6,991 bases of DNA from an uncultured Alistipes sp. Lineage in GTDB: Bacteria > Bacteroidota > Bacteroidia > Bacteroidales > Rikenellaceae. The stretch's first letter is position 1. Each line of letters opens with the position of its first letter. Of the stretch, positions 1 through 6,105 are shown in pieces. The notes beneath the pieces were generated by a model, which saw only the letters and a list, made by a program, of their open reading frames with translations, was not told the DNA's origin and ran no database searches. The translations under genes and the position numbers were made by a program. The stretch covers positions 1 through 6,991 of the forward strand of contig CAJGDL010000090.1 of assembly GCA_904502075.1 (NCBI GenBank). Direction: 5' to 3'.

Positions 1-240
1 AAAGCTCGACATGGGATCCCAGCTCTGCGTGTAGTCCACACCGGAGATGGTGAGTTTGAACTGCGAGGGTTCAGGCACCGTAAAGTTCACCTCGCCACGC
101 GTTACCTCCATATCCGCGGCACTGCAGGCCAGCGAGAGGTAGCCATAACCCGCCTCGGCCGAGAACTCCTGCGGATCCGAAGCGCATCCGGCAAGAGTCA
201 TCGACACCAAAAGGCCGATTCCAAGTAACAACTTTTTCAT
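1..240 (-). CDS. Surface lipoprotein, DUF4493-like, N-terminal part (runs off the window)
   Basis: The frame is open from the ATG at 240 to the window edge, giving 80 codons with no stop; the C-terminus lies outside. Residues 1-19 form a lipoprotein signal peptide: MKK, a hydrophobic stretch, then the lipobox LAGC with the acylated Cys at 19, so the mature protein should be lipid-anchored in the outer envelope. The mature start has a GYGYLSL stretch, then a beta-rich segment ending in FKLTISGVDYTQSW. This pattern (Gly-Tyr-Leu-Ser-Leu strand, later Phe-x-Leu-x-Ile and a Ser-Trp) resembles the start of Bacteroidota DUF4493 lipoproteins, whose function is unknown; that match is from memory. An in-frame ATG two codons upstream (246) is an alternative start. 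It lies 45-51 bp downstream of the fimbrillin-like gene and is probably co-transcribed with it. The lipoprotein call is firm, the family moderate. Confidence 0.8.
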   Translation of the reverse strand, partial: MKKLLLGIGLLVSMTLAGCASDPQEFSAEAGYGYLSLACSAADMEVTRGEVNFTVPEPSQFKLTISGVDYTQSWDPMSSF

Positions 241-254
241 TTGCATGTTTTTTT

Positions 255-289
255 TGTTTATACTATTTGTTTTTCTTCTCTTTTTTCTC
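255..289 (-). promoter_or_regulatory. AT-rich leader of the DUF4493-like gene
   Basis: On the minus strand this stretch contains GAGAAAAAAGAG followed by AACAAATAGTATAAACA, closely matching the kinase leader at 6770-6741. It sits between the fimbrillin-like stop and the DUF4493-like start and shows no classical terminator. It may act on translation or as a secondary promoter. Confidence 0.35.
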
Positions 290-291
290 CG

Positions 292-2034
292 TTATTCGGC
301 AATCGTTACCACAATATTATCGAGGTAGAGCCAGTGGTTGTAGGAGCCCCAGCCGTTGACCGTAAAGGCATAGGTGGAGTACAATCCGAACGAGAGGCGG
401 TGTTGATTCGTGAAGCCGCTCCACTGAATCGTCTGACTGCGATTCACATTCGAGGTCGAACCCGTGCGGTCAATGGCCACCACCTCGGTGCGGTTCTCGA
501 TGGTATCGTTGCCCGAGATTCCACCTTGACGGGTCGTATAGCCAAAGTGCATTTTGAGTTCCGTATTCTCATGCTCGCTGCTGAAGCCGTAGTTGAAACT
601 TACGTTTACCTTGGCCGAAACGCCCTCCTTGAGGCCCGAGAGCGGGGGCGAATCGACACGGCCGCAATACTCGGCCACCGTCTCACGGCGCGTACGCACA
701 GCAATCGCCTTGCCCGCCGTACCGTAAGTCTGGTTACCCGTCCAACCGCTCACACGGAACGAATCGTTGATCGTACTGCCCGAGCTGTCGAGGTTTCGCC
801 CGCTACCGTTGTCGTCGTAACCTTTGATCGTCGAGAAATCCTCGTAATAGAGGTAGGGGACATCTACCGCCGGCACCTCCGTGCGACCATCCTTCACCAA
901 CTGCGGCATCACAAAGGATTGGTGCACAAGCGCATGGTTCGAATCGAAACTCATCGTGAAGCTCTTACCCGAGAGGTTGTCGGTAAAGAGCCCCTCGTAG
1001 AGGTACTCGTAGCTGTTTGATTCGTTGACATCGAACGAGATGCTCGAGGCACCATCGGGGAAGGTAACCCCTGCCGGAGCCGTGATCGTAATCTTGTTGG
1101 GAGCCTCGCCCAGGTAGTTCTCTCCCACCGAGAAGTAGATGCGCGTGATGTGGCGCATATCGGGAATCGTCAGGCGGATCGGTGTGGTATGTCCGGCAAG
1201 AAAATTCTTGCCAAGCGTGGCAATTGGCTGGGCCTCGCGCGTCTCGGAGTAGGCGCGGAAGGTGATCATTCCCTTCGAAGCATCGACGGGAGCCACCACG
1301 GCAAAGATCACATCTCCGGCATCCACCGGCCTGTCAAAGCGCAACGAGAGGGTCTTCGAACCTCCGCTCAACGCAACCTCGGCCTCGGGGTTCGAAAGAT
1401 TCACTGCCAGGCGCCCCGTCACCTCGGTCGGAAAGGTGATATCCAACCGCTTCAAGGGCTCGCCCAAGAGGTTCTTCCCCTCGGGGATCGTGATCTTTAG
1501 AATGTGGCACTTGTGGACAAAATCGAGGTGCAAGGGCTCACCATCTTGTTGAGTCAGGGCTGCCCCCGAGACAGGGCGCGCCACCATCACCGCATGGCCT
1601 ATGTCGGAGGAGCCATTCTGCTCGGCCGGCAGGTCGTAGAGAGCCGTGAGCCCCTCGGCCGATACCGGCACGGGATAGGCTCCATAATAGCGGTAGTCGC
1701 TCTCGGGCATGGGGTTGATGTAGGAGGTAAAATAGGCCGTAGGGAACTCCTCCGAGAGTCGCCACAGCGAGAAGGGCTCGGCCTCGAGGGCAAACGAAGA
1801 ACCGCTTTCGGCCCAAAGAGCAATCTGATCTCCCGCACTCCAACGAGTCACGGCTCCATTCTCTTCGATCTCGGTGCGAGTCGCCTCCGAGGGGGTGGCA
1901 ATCATCACCTGCACGAGACTCTCCGGCTCCTGCTGCGGAGCACACTCGTGGATAGACTCCACGCCACACGAAGTAGCGAATACCCCACACAGCAGCACAA
2001 ACAAAAATTTGAAATATTCTTTTTTGCCAATCAT
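292..2034 (-). CDS. Fimbrillin-like surface lipoprotein with C-terminal beta-sandwich region
   Basis: This 580-residue protein starts with a type II signal peptide: a basic start, a hydrophobic core at about 9-19, and the lipobox ATSC with Cys at 23. Residues about 40-290 look like the fimbrillin/Mfa-like fold of Bacteroidota: TRTEI near 52-56 followed by the typical W-SAGDQI at 65-71, a YYGAYP strand at 116-121, and an HK-x-HILKITI strand at 174-182. Residues about 296-390 look like a further Ig-like beta region. Residues about 394-580 begin YLYYEDFS and end WLYLDNIVVTIAE, a layout seen in jelly-roll carbohydrate-binding or anchor domains; that assignment is inference. Classical FimA pilins are shorter, so this may be a tip, accessory or glycan-binding protein. 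The start at 2034 places the signal peptide at the N-terminus, and a promoter box lies 30 bp upstream. The DUF4493-like lipoprotein gene follows downstream. Confidence 0.85.
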   Translation of the reverse strand: MIGKKEYFKFLFVLLCGVFATSCGVESIHECAPQQEPESLVQVMIATPSEATRTEIEENGAVTRWSAGDQIALWAESGSSFALEAEPFSLWRLSEEFPTAYFTSYINPMPESDYRYYGAYPVPVSAEGLTALYDLPAEQNGSSDIGHAVMVARPVSGAALTQQDGEPLHLDFVHKCHILKITIPEGKNLLGEPLKRLDITFPTEVTGRLAVNLSNPEAEVALSGGSKTLSLRFDRPVDAGDVIFAVVAPVDASKGMITFRAYSETREAQPIATLGKNFLAGHTTPIRLTIPDMRHITRIYFSVGENYLGEAPNKITITAPAGVTFPDGASSISFDVNESNSYEYLYEGLFTDNLSGKSFTMSFDSNHALVHQSFVMPQLVKDGRTEVPAVDVPYLYYEDFSTIKGYDDNGSGRNLDSSGSTINDSFRVSGWTGNQTYGTAGKAIAVRTRRETVAEYCGRVDSPPLSGLKEGVSAKVNVSFNYGFSSEHENTELKMHFGYTTRQGGISGNDTIENRTEVVAIDRTGSTSNVNRSQTIQWSGFTNQHRLSFGLYSTYAFTVNGWGSYNHWLYLDNIVVTIAE

Positions 2035-2041
2035 AAAATCC

Positions 2042-2100
2042 GTAAAAAACTATTTTACCGCTACAAAAATAGCAACAGAATACCATATAATAAAAAAAAA
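2042..2100 (-). promoter_or_regulatory. Promoter of the fimbrillin-like gene
   Basis: On the minus strand TATTTTTG at 2071-2064 fits the Bacteroidota -7 box TAnnTTTG exactly. Transcription would start at about 2060-2055, giving a leader of roughly 20-25 nt. At the expected -33 distance there is only a T-run (2099-2092), not a TTTG, so the upstream half is weak. An inverted repeat with 7-bp arms (2050-2056 and 2066-2072) overlaps the box, and a weaker 6-bp one (2042-2047 and 2053-2058) lies in the early leader. Either could be an operator, but AT-rich sequence makes such pairs by chance. Confidence 0.5.
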
Positions 2101-2141
2101 TCAACGAATCCGCAAAAATTCATCACGAACAGGCCTTTCGA

Positions 2142-2190
2142 AATTCAAAATTCAGAATTTTCAATTCCTAATTCCGAATTGTGAATCGCC
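2142..2190. repeat. Heptanucleotide-period tract (AATTCNN, seven units)
   Basis: AATTC or a one-to-two-base variant starts at 2142, 2149, 2156, 2163, 2170, 2177 and 2184, exactly every 7 bases. Units read AATTCAA, AATTCAG, AATTTTC, AATTCCT, AATTCCG, AATTGTG, AATCGCC and decay towards the right end. The tract lies 71 bp or more upstream of the fimbrillin-like promoter box. Because 7 is not a multiple of 3, it yields a repetitive fake peptide in every frame and is not coding. Its role is unknown. Confidence 0.7.
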
Positions 2191-2315
2191 TTGTCATCAT
2201 CCCGAGGGAGCGCGTGCGACCGTGGGAATCTTTTTATGGGCGAAGGGATAAGGTAAAAATGTGGGCTGAAGAAAAACTCCCCCCAATTAGGAGAGGGGGG
2301 GGGCACCGGAGGGAG
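2191..2315. other. Gene-free mixed segment with C6 and G9 runs
   Basis: I see no gene here. The left half (about 2192-2231) contains CCCGAGGGAG followed by GTGCGACCGTGGGAATCT, which resembles short dispersed intergenic sequences seen in many bacterial genomes. The right half has a run of six C (2279-2284) and a run of nine G (2295-2303) that could pair around a 10-base AT-rich loop. The G9 run is prone to length errors in sequencing and to slippage in the cell. Confidence 0.4.
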
Positions 2316-2420
2316 GCAAATTTTGCGCCAACGAAGATTGGGCCGGATGGGCTGTACTTTCCGTACTACCCTTTCGGGGAATGAATTGAGGTGCAAAATG
2401 TGCCCTATAGAATAGAAAAT
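2316..2420. repeat. Palindromic repeat unit, decayed copy A
   Basis: This 105-bp stretch is a direct repeat of 2441-2545 at an offset of 125 bp. I count 18 mismatches and no gaps, about 83% identity. It keeps the 10-bp stem arms (2320-2329 and 2390-2399) and the GTAC/GTAC centre (2353-2356, 2362-2365 region), but the distal arm of the inner hairpin is degraded. It also lacks the left 16-bp terminal arm found in copy B. It is best read as a truncated or older copy of the same element. Confidence 0.75.
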
Positions 2421-2548
2421 AATTTTTTGATTTTAGAGGAGCAGATTTTGTGCCAACGAAGATTGGGCCGGATGGGCTGTACTTCCCGTACTGCCCATTC
2501 GGCCCAAGCAAGGCGGTGCAAAATATGCCCTATAAAATCAAAAAATTA
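2420..2548. repeat. Long imperfect palindrome, ERIC-like element (copy B)
   Basis: The whole 129 bp can fold on itself. Terminal arms 2420-2435 and 2533-2548 are perfect 16-bp inverted repeats (TAATTTTTTGATTTTA and its complement). Inside are a short interrupted stem, then 10-bp arms at 2445-2454 and 2515-2524 with two G-U pairs. The centre is a 41-base hairpin at 2465-2505: arms of 6, 6 and 4 bp separated by single mismatches, and a 5-base loop. No target duplication is evident at the ends and no protein is encoded, so it would be a non-autonomous palindromic repeat. The right end coincides with the TAA stop codon of the zinc-ribbon gene (2548-2546), so the structure would lie in the 3' end of that transcript. 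No U-tract follows the hairpin, so it is not a standard terminator. Confidence 0.75.
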
Positions 2549-3286
2549 CTCGGCGACGAGAATTCGACCACAATACTCACAAACAATGATCTTCTTGCCC
2601 TGACGAATCTCGGCCTGACGCTGGGGAGGAATGTGGTTGAAACATCCGCCACAAGCATCACGCTGCACGGTTACAACAGCCAGACCATTGCGCATGCTGC
2701 GACGAATGCGACCATAGGCGGTCAGCAGACGCTCGTCGATGCGGCTCTGGGCCTTCTCGGCCTTGGCCTGCAACTCGGCTACCTGATCGGCAGTCTCGGC
2801 CTCGATGCTCTGCAACTCGGCCGTCTTGGCCTCGAGATCCTTCTGACGCTCCTCGACCACGGCCGAAGTCTCCTCCAACTCGGCCTTCTTGGCCTTCATG
2901 CCGGCGGCATACTCTCTGAGGCGCTTCTCGGCGAGCTCGATCTCCAACTCCTGATACTCGATCTCCTTGGTCAGCGTGTCGAACTCACGATTGTTGCGCA
3001 CGTTATCCTGCTGCTGCTTGTAGTTTGCGATCTGAATCTTGGCCTTATCCACATCGCCCTTACGCTGATTGGTCAAGGACTTGAGCTCCTCGATCTCGGC
3101 ATTGATGTTGGCGATACGGGTCTTCAGACCGGCCAATTCATCCTCCAAGTCCTGCACCTCCAAAGGCAGTTCACCCTTTACCTTGTTGATGTCATCGATT
3201 CGGCTGTCGATCTTCTGCAACTCATAGAGTGCAATGATCTTCTCCTGCATCGAGTAATCAACCTCCGCTGTTTTCTTTGTTGCCAT
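2546..3286 (-). CDS. Coiled-coil protein with C-terminal C4 zinc ribbon
   Basis: This 246-residue protein has a long charged Glu/Lys/Gln-rich coiled coil over about residues 12-195, with heptad-like runs such as LQKIDSRIDDI near the start. A zinc ribbon follows: C212-GG-C215 and C236-EY-C239, with IPPQ between. This is the zf-RING_7 (C4-type) arrangement, known in the FlgZ/CdsZ-type proteins of other phyla. In Bacteroidota the role is not established; nucleic-acid or protein binding in the cytoplasm is plausible. It has no signal peptide or membrane segment. The gene lies 16 bp downstream of the Nif3-like gene, a pairing I recall as common in Bacteroidota. The start at 3286 is followed by MATKKTAEVDYSM and matches the beginning of the coiled coil. 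The stop codon is the first three bases of the palindromic element. Confidence 0.92.
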   Translation of the reverse strand: MATKKTAEVDYSMQEKIIALYELQKIDSRIDDINKVKGELPLEVQDLEDELAGLKTRIANINAEIEELKSLTNQRKGDVDKAKIQIANYKQQQDNVRNNREFDTLTKEIEYQELEIELAEKRLREYAAGMKAKKAELEETSAVVEERQKDLEAKTAELQSIEAETADQVAELQAKAEKAQSRIDERLLTAYGRIRRSMRNGLAVVTVQRDACGGCFNHIPPQRQAEIRQGKKIIVCEYCGRILVAE

Positions 3287-3302
3287 TATCTATGTGTTAA
3301 GT

Positions 3303-4088
3303 TTATACCAAATAGTGTATCGGATTGCAAGAGCATTCACTCTTGCGAACCGCAAAGGTAAGTAATTTTTTTGATAAAACATCAAATAAAATTTGAATTG
3401 CGCAATATTCGCTCTCAAAATGGCCGATATCAGCCACCGTAAAGGCCCCATCGGGGGTCATATAGTCGTTGTATTTGAGGTCGGCCGTGAGGTAGAGGTC
3501 GCATCCGGCACGTCGAGCCTCCTCCATAAGCGAGGCTCCGGCTCCGGTGCAGACGGCCACGCGCTTCACGCAGTCTGTCGCCGGTGTACTATGGCGCAGG
3601 GCTCCGATGCCCAGAGTCGACTTCACCTCTCGCAGATACTCCATCAGGGGGCGCGATGCAGCCAACTCACCCACCACGCCAAAGCCCGTGGCGGGATCGT
3701 TCGAGCGAGGTTCGAGCAGTTGCAGTTCTTTGACTCCCAGCAGGGTGGCCAAATAATAACTCATCCCCCCCGGGGCACTGTCAAGGTTGGTGTGACAGGC
3801 ATAAAGAGCAATTCCCTGTCGAATGGCACGTTCGACCAGGCGTTGCACATAGCCCTCGCCATTGAATCGTTTGAGGGGATGGAAGATGAGCGGATGGTGG
3901 GTGATCACCAGGTCGCACCCCTCGCGCTCGGCCTCATCGAGCACGGCATCGGTGACATCGACCGCGATCAAAGCCTTCGTCACCTCCTGCTCCATACGCC
4001 CCACCACCAAACCGGCATTGTCGTAGGACTCCTGCCAACGCAACGGAGCCAACTCTTCAATTACGGCGGCAATCTCCTTAATTTTCAT
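3303..4088 (-). CDS. Nif3-like dinuclear metal center protein
   Basis: This 261-residue protein belongs to the Nif3/YbgI (GTP cyclohydrolase 1 type 2-like) family, which forms hexameric rings with a two-metal site; the physiological reaction is not settled. Visible motifs are YDNAGLVVG (22-30), ITHHPLIFHPLK (62-73, His64 and His65), CHTNLDSAPGG (98-108, Asp103), and GHFESE (222-227, His223 and Glu227), which together give the usual metal ligands. The length matches the short, YbgI-like form without the extra inserted domain. The ATG at 4088 was chosen because MKIKEIAAVIEEL is the normal family start; the open frame continues 25 codons upstream but that stretch is the MerR gene read in another frame. 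It overlaps the MerR gene end by 11 bp, pointing to translational coupling. The 3' end of the gene is AT-rich and holds a promoter-like sequence. Confidence 0.95.
   Translation of the reverse strand: MKIKEIAAVIEELAPLRWQESYDNAGLVVGRMEQEVTKALIAVDVTDAVLDEAEREGCDLVITHHPLIFHPLKRFNGEGYVQRLVERAIRQGIALYACHTNLDSAPGGMSYYLATLLGVKELQLLEPRSNDPATGFGVVGELAASRPLMEYLREVKSTLGIGALRHSTPATDCVKRVAVCTGAGASLMEEARRAGCDLYLTADLKYNDYMTPDGAFTVADIGHFESEYCAIQILFDVLSKKLLTFAVRKSECSCNPIHYLV
3353..3386 (-). promoter_or_regulatory. Possible internal promoter for the zinc-ribbon gene
   Basis: On the minus strand TTTG at 3386-3383 and TACCTTTG at 3360-3353 match the -33 TTTG and -7 TAnnTTTG boxes, separated by 22 bp (19-21 is usual). 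They lie inside the last 85 bases of the Nif3 gene, in a conspicuously AT-rich patch of otherwise GC-rich coding sequence. The transcript would have a leader of about 60 nt before the zinc-ribbon start. Confidence 0.4.
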
Positions 4089-4656
4089 TGCTATTTTGGA
4101 ATAAGGATTGTTCGTAGAAGGCAAAGAGTTCCTTATCGGCCGACGCACGCTCCTTGCGAGCACGCGGACGACGGCTCGGCCGCTCGGGCTCTACCTGCGG
4201 AGCGGGATTGGCGACACCGTCCACCTCATTCGGTTGGGCTACCACCGGCTCGGCCTTCGCCTTGGCTTTGGCCACGCGCGGGGTACGCTTCGGGGCAGCC
4301 ACGGCCTCCTCAACAAGCAGATCCTCCTCGCCGGCCTTCAGATCCTCGCGCACCTCTTCCAAAAGCGAGCGCACACGCTGCAACCGTTCGAGCAGTTCGC
4401 TGTCGCGCGAAATGGCCTTCTTGTTCTGCTTAAGGCTCTTTTTTGCCCCCTCGAGGGTCATGCCGCGCTCCTTGACCAGGTGGTAAATCATCTTCAGCAT
4501 CTCGACATCCTCAGGCGAGAAGAGGCGATTTCCCTTCTTGTTCTTCTTGGGCTTCAGCACCTCGAACTGCCCCTCCCAATAACGAACCAACGAGGGTTTC
4601 ACATCGAGCATCTCCGAGACCTCGCCCATCGAGTAAAACATCTTCTTTATTTCCAT
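4078..4656 (-). CDS. MerR-family transcriptional regulator with a long charged tail
   Basis: Residues about 6-75 form a MerR winged helix-turn-helix: YSMGEVSEMLDV, then LVRYWEGQF (23-31), the wing NKKGNRLFSPED, and a second helix pair through GMTLEGAKKSLK. A short helix rich in Leu and Glu follows (about 85-105) that could mediate dimerisation. The tail from about 117 is Ala/Pro/Lys/Arg-rich and probably disordered, with no Cys cluster or recognisable drug-binding domain, so the inducer is unknown. This short MerR type is frequent in Bacteroidota. The ATG at 4656 lies just after an AT-rich leader; Met6 (4641) is an alternative start. The gene lies 72 bp downstream of the methyltransferase gene and overlaps the Nif3 gene by 11 bp. 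Confidence 0.9.
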   Translation of the reverse strand: MEIKKMFYSMGEVSEMLDVKPSLVRYWEGQFEVLKPKKNKKGNRLFSPEDVEMLKMIYHLVKERGMTLEGAKKSLKQNKKAISRDSELLERLQRVRSLLEEVREDLKAGEEDLLVEEAVAAPKRTPRVAKAKAKAEPVVAQPNEVDGVANPAPQVEPERPSRRPRARKERASADKELFAFYEQSLFQNSNEN

Positions 4657-4702
4657 ACCTATTTATTATATTATTATCTCTTCCTACTCTTTACAACTTC
4701 GC

Positions 4703-4717
4703 CTTTTCGGGGAAAAG
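4703..4717. other. Small hairpin between methyltransferase and MerR genes
   Basis: CTTTTC and GAAAAG form a perfect 6-bp stem around a 3-base loop, 12 bp after the methyltransferase stop. There is no U-run after it on the minus strand, so intrinsic termination is not supported; it could attenuate or protect the transcript end. Chance formation is possible. Confidence 0.3.
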
Positions 4718-4728
4718 TCCGCCGCGAC

Positions 4729-6099
4729 CTATTTATTCAGGATACGAAGCGAATGGGGGTAGAGGTTGTTCACCCGCGCACCGATGCGCTTTACAAAGCC
4801 GAGCGACACCCCTCGATGGCAGACCAGGTTCAGCCCCTCCTCGAAAAGGGTGGCAGCAAGCTCCCCTTTGCGCAAAAACTCCAAAGCCTCCTGCTGCGAG
4901 AGTTCGGCCTCGGGCACCGCTTCGCGACGAAGCCCCACATAGAAGGCCAGAGCCCCCTCGGGCTTCAGTTTTCCCTTAAAAATTTCACCCATGGCCACAC
5001 CGGCGTAGACCACCCGCAACATCCCAGAGAGGCGCTCCACCTCCTCATAACGAGAGGCTCGAACGGCATAGAGCAACTCACCGGCACGGTAGCAGCGCAT
5101 CTGCTCGGGTTCTTGCAACCAACGGCTCAGCTCCTGCATCTCCCGCTTATCGACCGGTTGGATCACCGACTTGGCCTTGCGATCACGACCTCGACGGCCG
5201 CTCTTCGTCGCCTCTCCCACCTTGCGCACCACGGCGGCAAAAAATCCTTCGCCCTTTGCGCGGTGGGGATAGAAACGATAGGTGTGAAAGGCTCCCACGC
5301 GCCCCACCTCAATTCCCCAGGCTTCGGCCTCGGACACAGGCTCCAGGGCAACACACTCCTCTCCTACTCGGGCCACAAAATCCACCAAGACCTCCTCGTC
5401 CTCCGTATGGTTGAAGGTGCAGGTGCTATAAATCAAAATACCCCCGGGCTTCAGGGCCTGCCAAGCCGAGCCGAGAATCTCTCGTTGGATGGCAGCACAC
5501 TGCCCCACCGCCCCCTCGCTCCACTCCTCGCGCGACTCGGGCAGGCGACGAAACATCCCCTCGCCCGAGCAAGGGGCATCCACAGCCACCACATCGAACC
5601 ACTCCTCCAAGGGTTCGAAATCGGCCGCCTCGTTGGTCGTAACCACCACATTGCCCAACCCCCATTTACGGACGTTGTCCGCGAGGATCTGCACTCGGCG
5701 GCGATCCACCTCGTTGGCCACAACCAACCCCTCCTCGCCTACCAACGTGGCGTAGAGGGTACTCTTTCCACCCGGGGCGGCACAGAGGTCGAGCAGTCGC
5801 TTCCCGGCCATCTGCTCTCCGGCGAGCAGTCGCCCTACAAACTGCGACGAGGCCTCCTGCACATAGTAGGCTCCGCCATGGAAGGCGGGGTCGAGCGTAA
5901 AGGAGGGGCGCTCCGAGAGGTAACTTCCCCACTCGCTCCACGGAATCGGCTCCCCCACAGGGGCCTCGGCCCCCTTTTGGGGGTGGCGCCGAATGGCCGT
6001 AGGCGACGGGGTATCGAGGGCTGCACAAAGGGCCTCCCCGGCTTCGACTCCCAGGTCGCGCATCACACGCTCACGAAAGGCTTCGGGCAGTTGTTGCAT
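4729..6099 (-). CDS. rsmF: rRNA (cytosine-C5) methyltransferase, RsmF/NSUN type
   Basis: This 456-residue cytoplasmic enzyme should transfer a methyl group from S-adenosylmethionine to C5 of a cytosine in RNA, most likely 16S rRNA. Motif I is LLDLCAAPGGKST (102-114, SAM-binding), NEVD (129-132) contacts the SAM ribose, and DAPCSGEGMFR (174-184, Cys177) is motif IV. STCTFNHTEDEE (225-236) is motif VI, with Cys227 the expected nucleophile. The C-terminal part (about 300-456) is the extra RNA-binding region of RsmF-like enzymes and ends with the typical NLYPHSLRIL. Length is close to E. coli RsmF (about 479). The exact target base cannot be read from sequence. It starts 6 bp after the kinase stop, so the two are probably translated from one mRNA; no Shine-Dalgarno sequence is seen. 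Confidence 0.93.
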   Translation of the reverse strand: MQQLPEAFRERVMRDLGVEAGEALCAALDTPSPTAIRRHPQKGAEAPVGEPIPWSEWGSYLSERPSFTLDPAFHGGAYYVQEASSQFVGRLLAGEQMAGKRLLDLCAAPGGKSTLYATLVGEEGLVVANEVDRRRVQILADNVRKWGLGNVVVTTNEAADFEPLEEWFDVVAVDAPCSGEGMFRRLPESREEWSEGAVGQCAAIQREILGSAWQALKPGGILIYSTCTFNHTEDEEVLVDFVARVGEECVALEPVSEAEAWGIEVGRVGAFHTYRFYPHRAKGEGFFAAVVRKVGEATKSGRRGRDRKAKSVIQPVDKREMQELSRWLQEPEQMRCYRAGELLYAVRASRYEEVERLSGMLRVVYAGVAMGEIFKGKLKPEGALAFYVGLRREAVPEAELSQQEALEFLRKGELAATLFEEGLNLVCHRGVSLGFVKRIGARVNNLYPHSLRILNK

Positions 6100-6105
6100 G
6101 GCTCG

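Noticed and set aside
241..1020. 259-codon open frame on the plus strand opposite the fimbrillin-like gene
   Set aside because: Codon-aligned mirror of the fimbrillin-like gene, with no family motif; the opposite strand has a signal peptide, lipobox and promoter.
1538..2104. 188-codon minus-strand frame overlapping the start of the fimbrillin-like gene
   Set aside because: Different frame from the fimbrillin-like gene; the product is Arg/Gly/Cys-rich without domain signs and begins upstream of the promoter box.
2145..2396. Short minus-strand frame with NSELGIENSEF at its end
   Set aside because: It is a read-through of the 7-bp periodic tract and neighbouring repeats, a typical false gene.
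2465..2505. Rho-independent terminator of the zinc-ribbon gene
   Set aside because: The hairpin is strong, but no U-run follows it on the minus strand, and it lies about 40 bases past the stop as part of the larger palindrome.
2450..3361. 303-codon open frame on the plus strand opposite the zinc-ribbon gene
   Set aside because: Codon-aligned mirror of the zinc-ribbon gene; the Leu-rich repetitive product reflects Glu, Lys and Gln codons read backwards.
4088..4163. Upstream extension of the Nif3 protein by 25 residues
   Set aside because: The extra residues are Arg/Ser-rich and are the MerR gene's tail read in another frame; the family begins at MKIKEIA.
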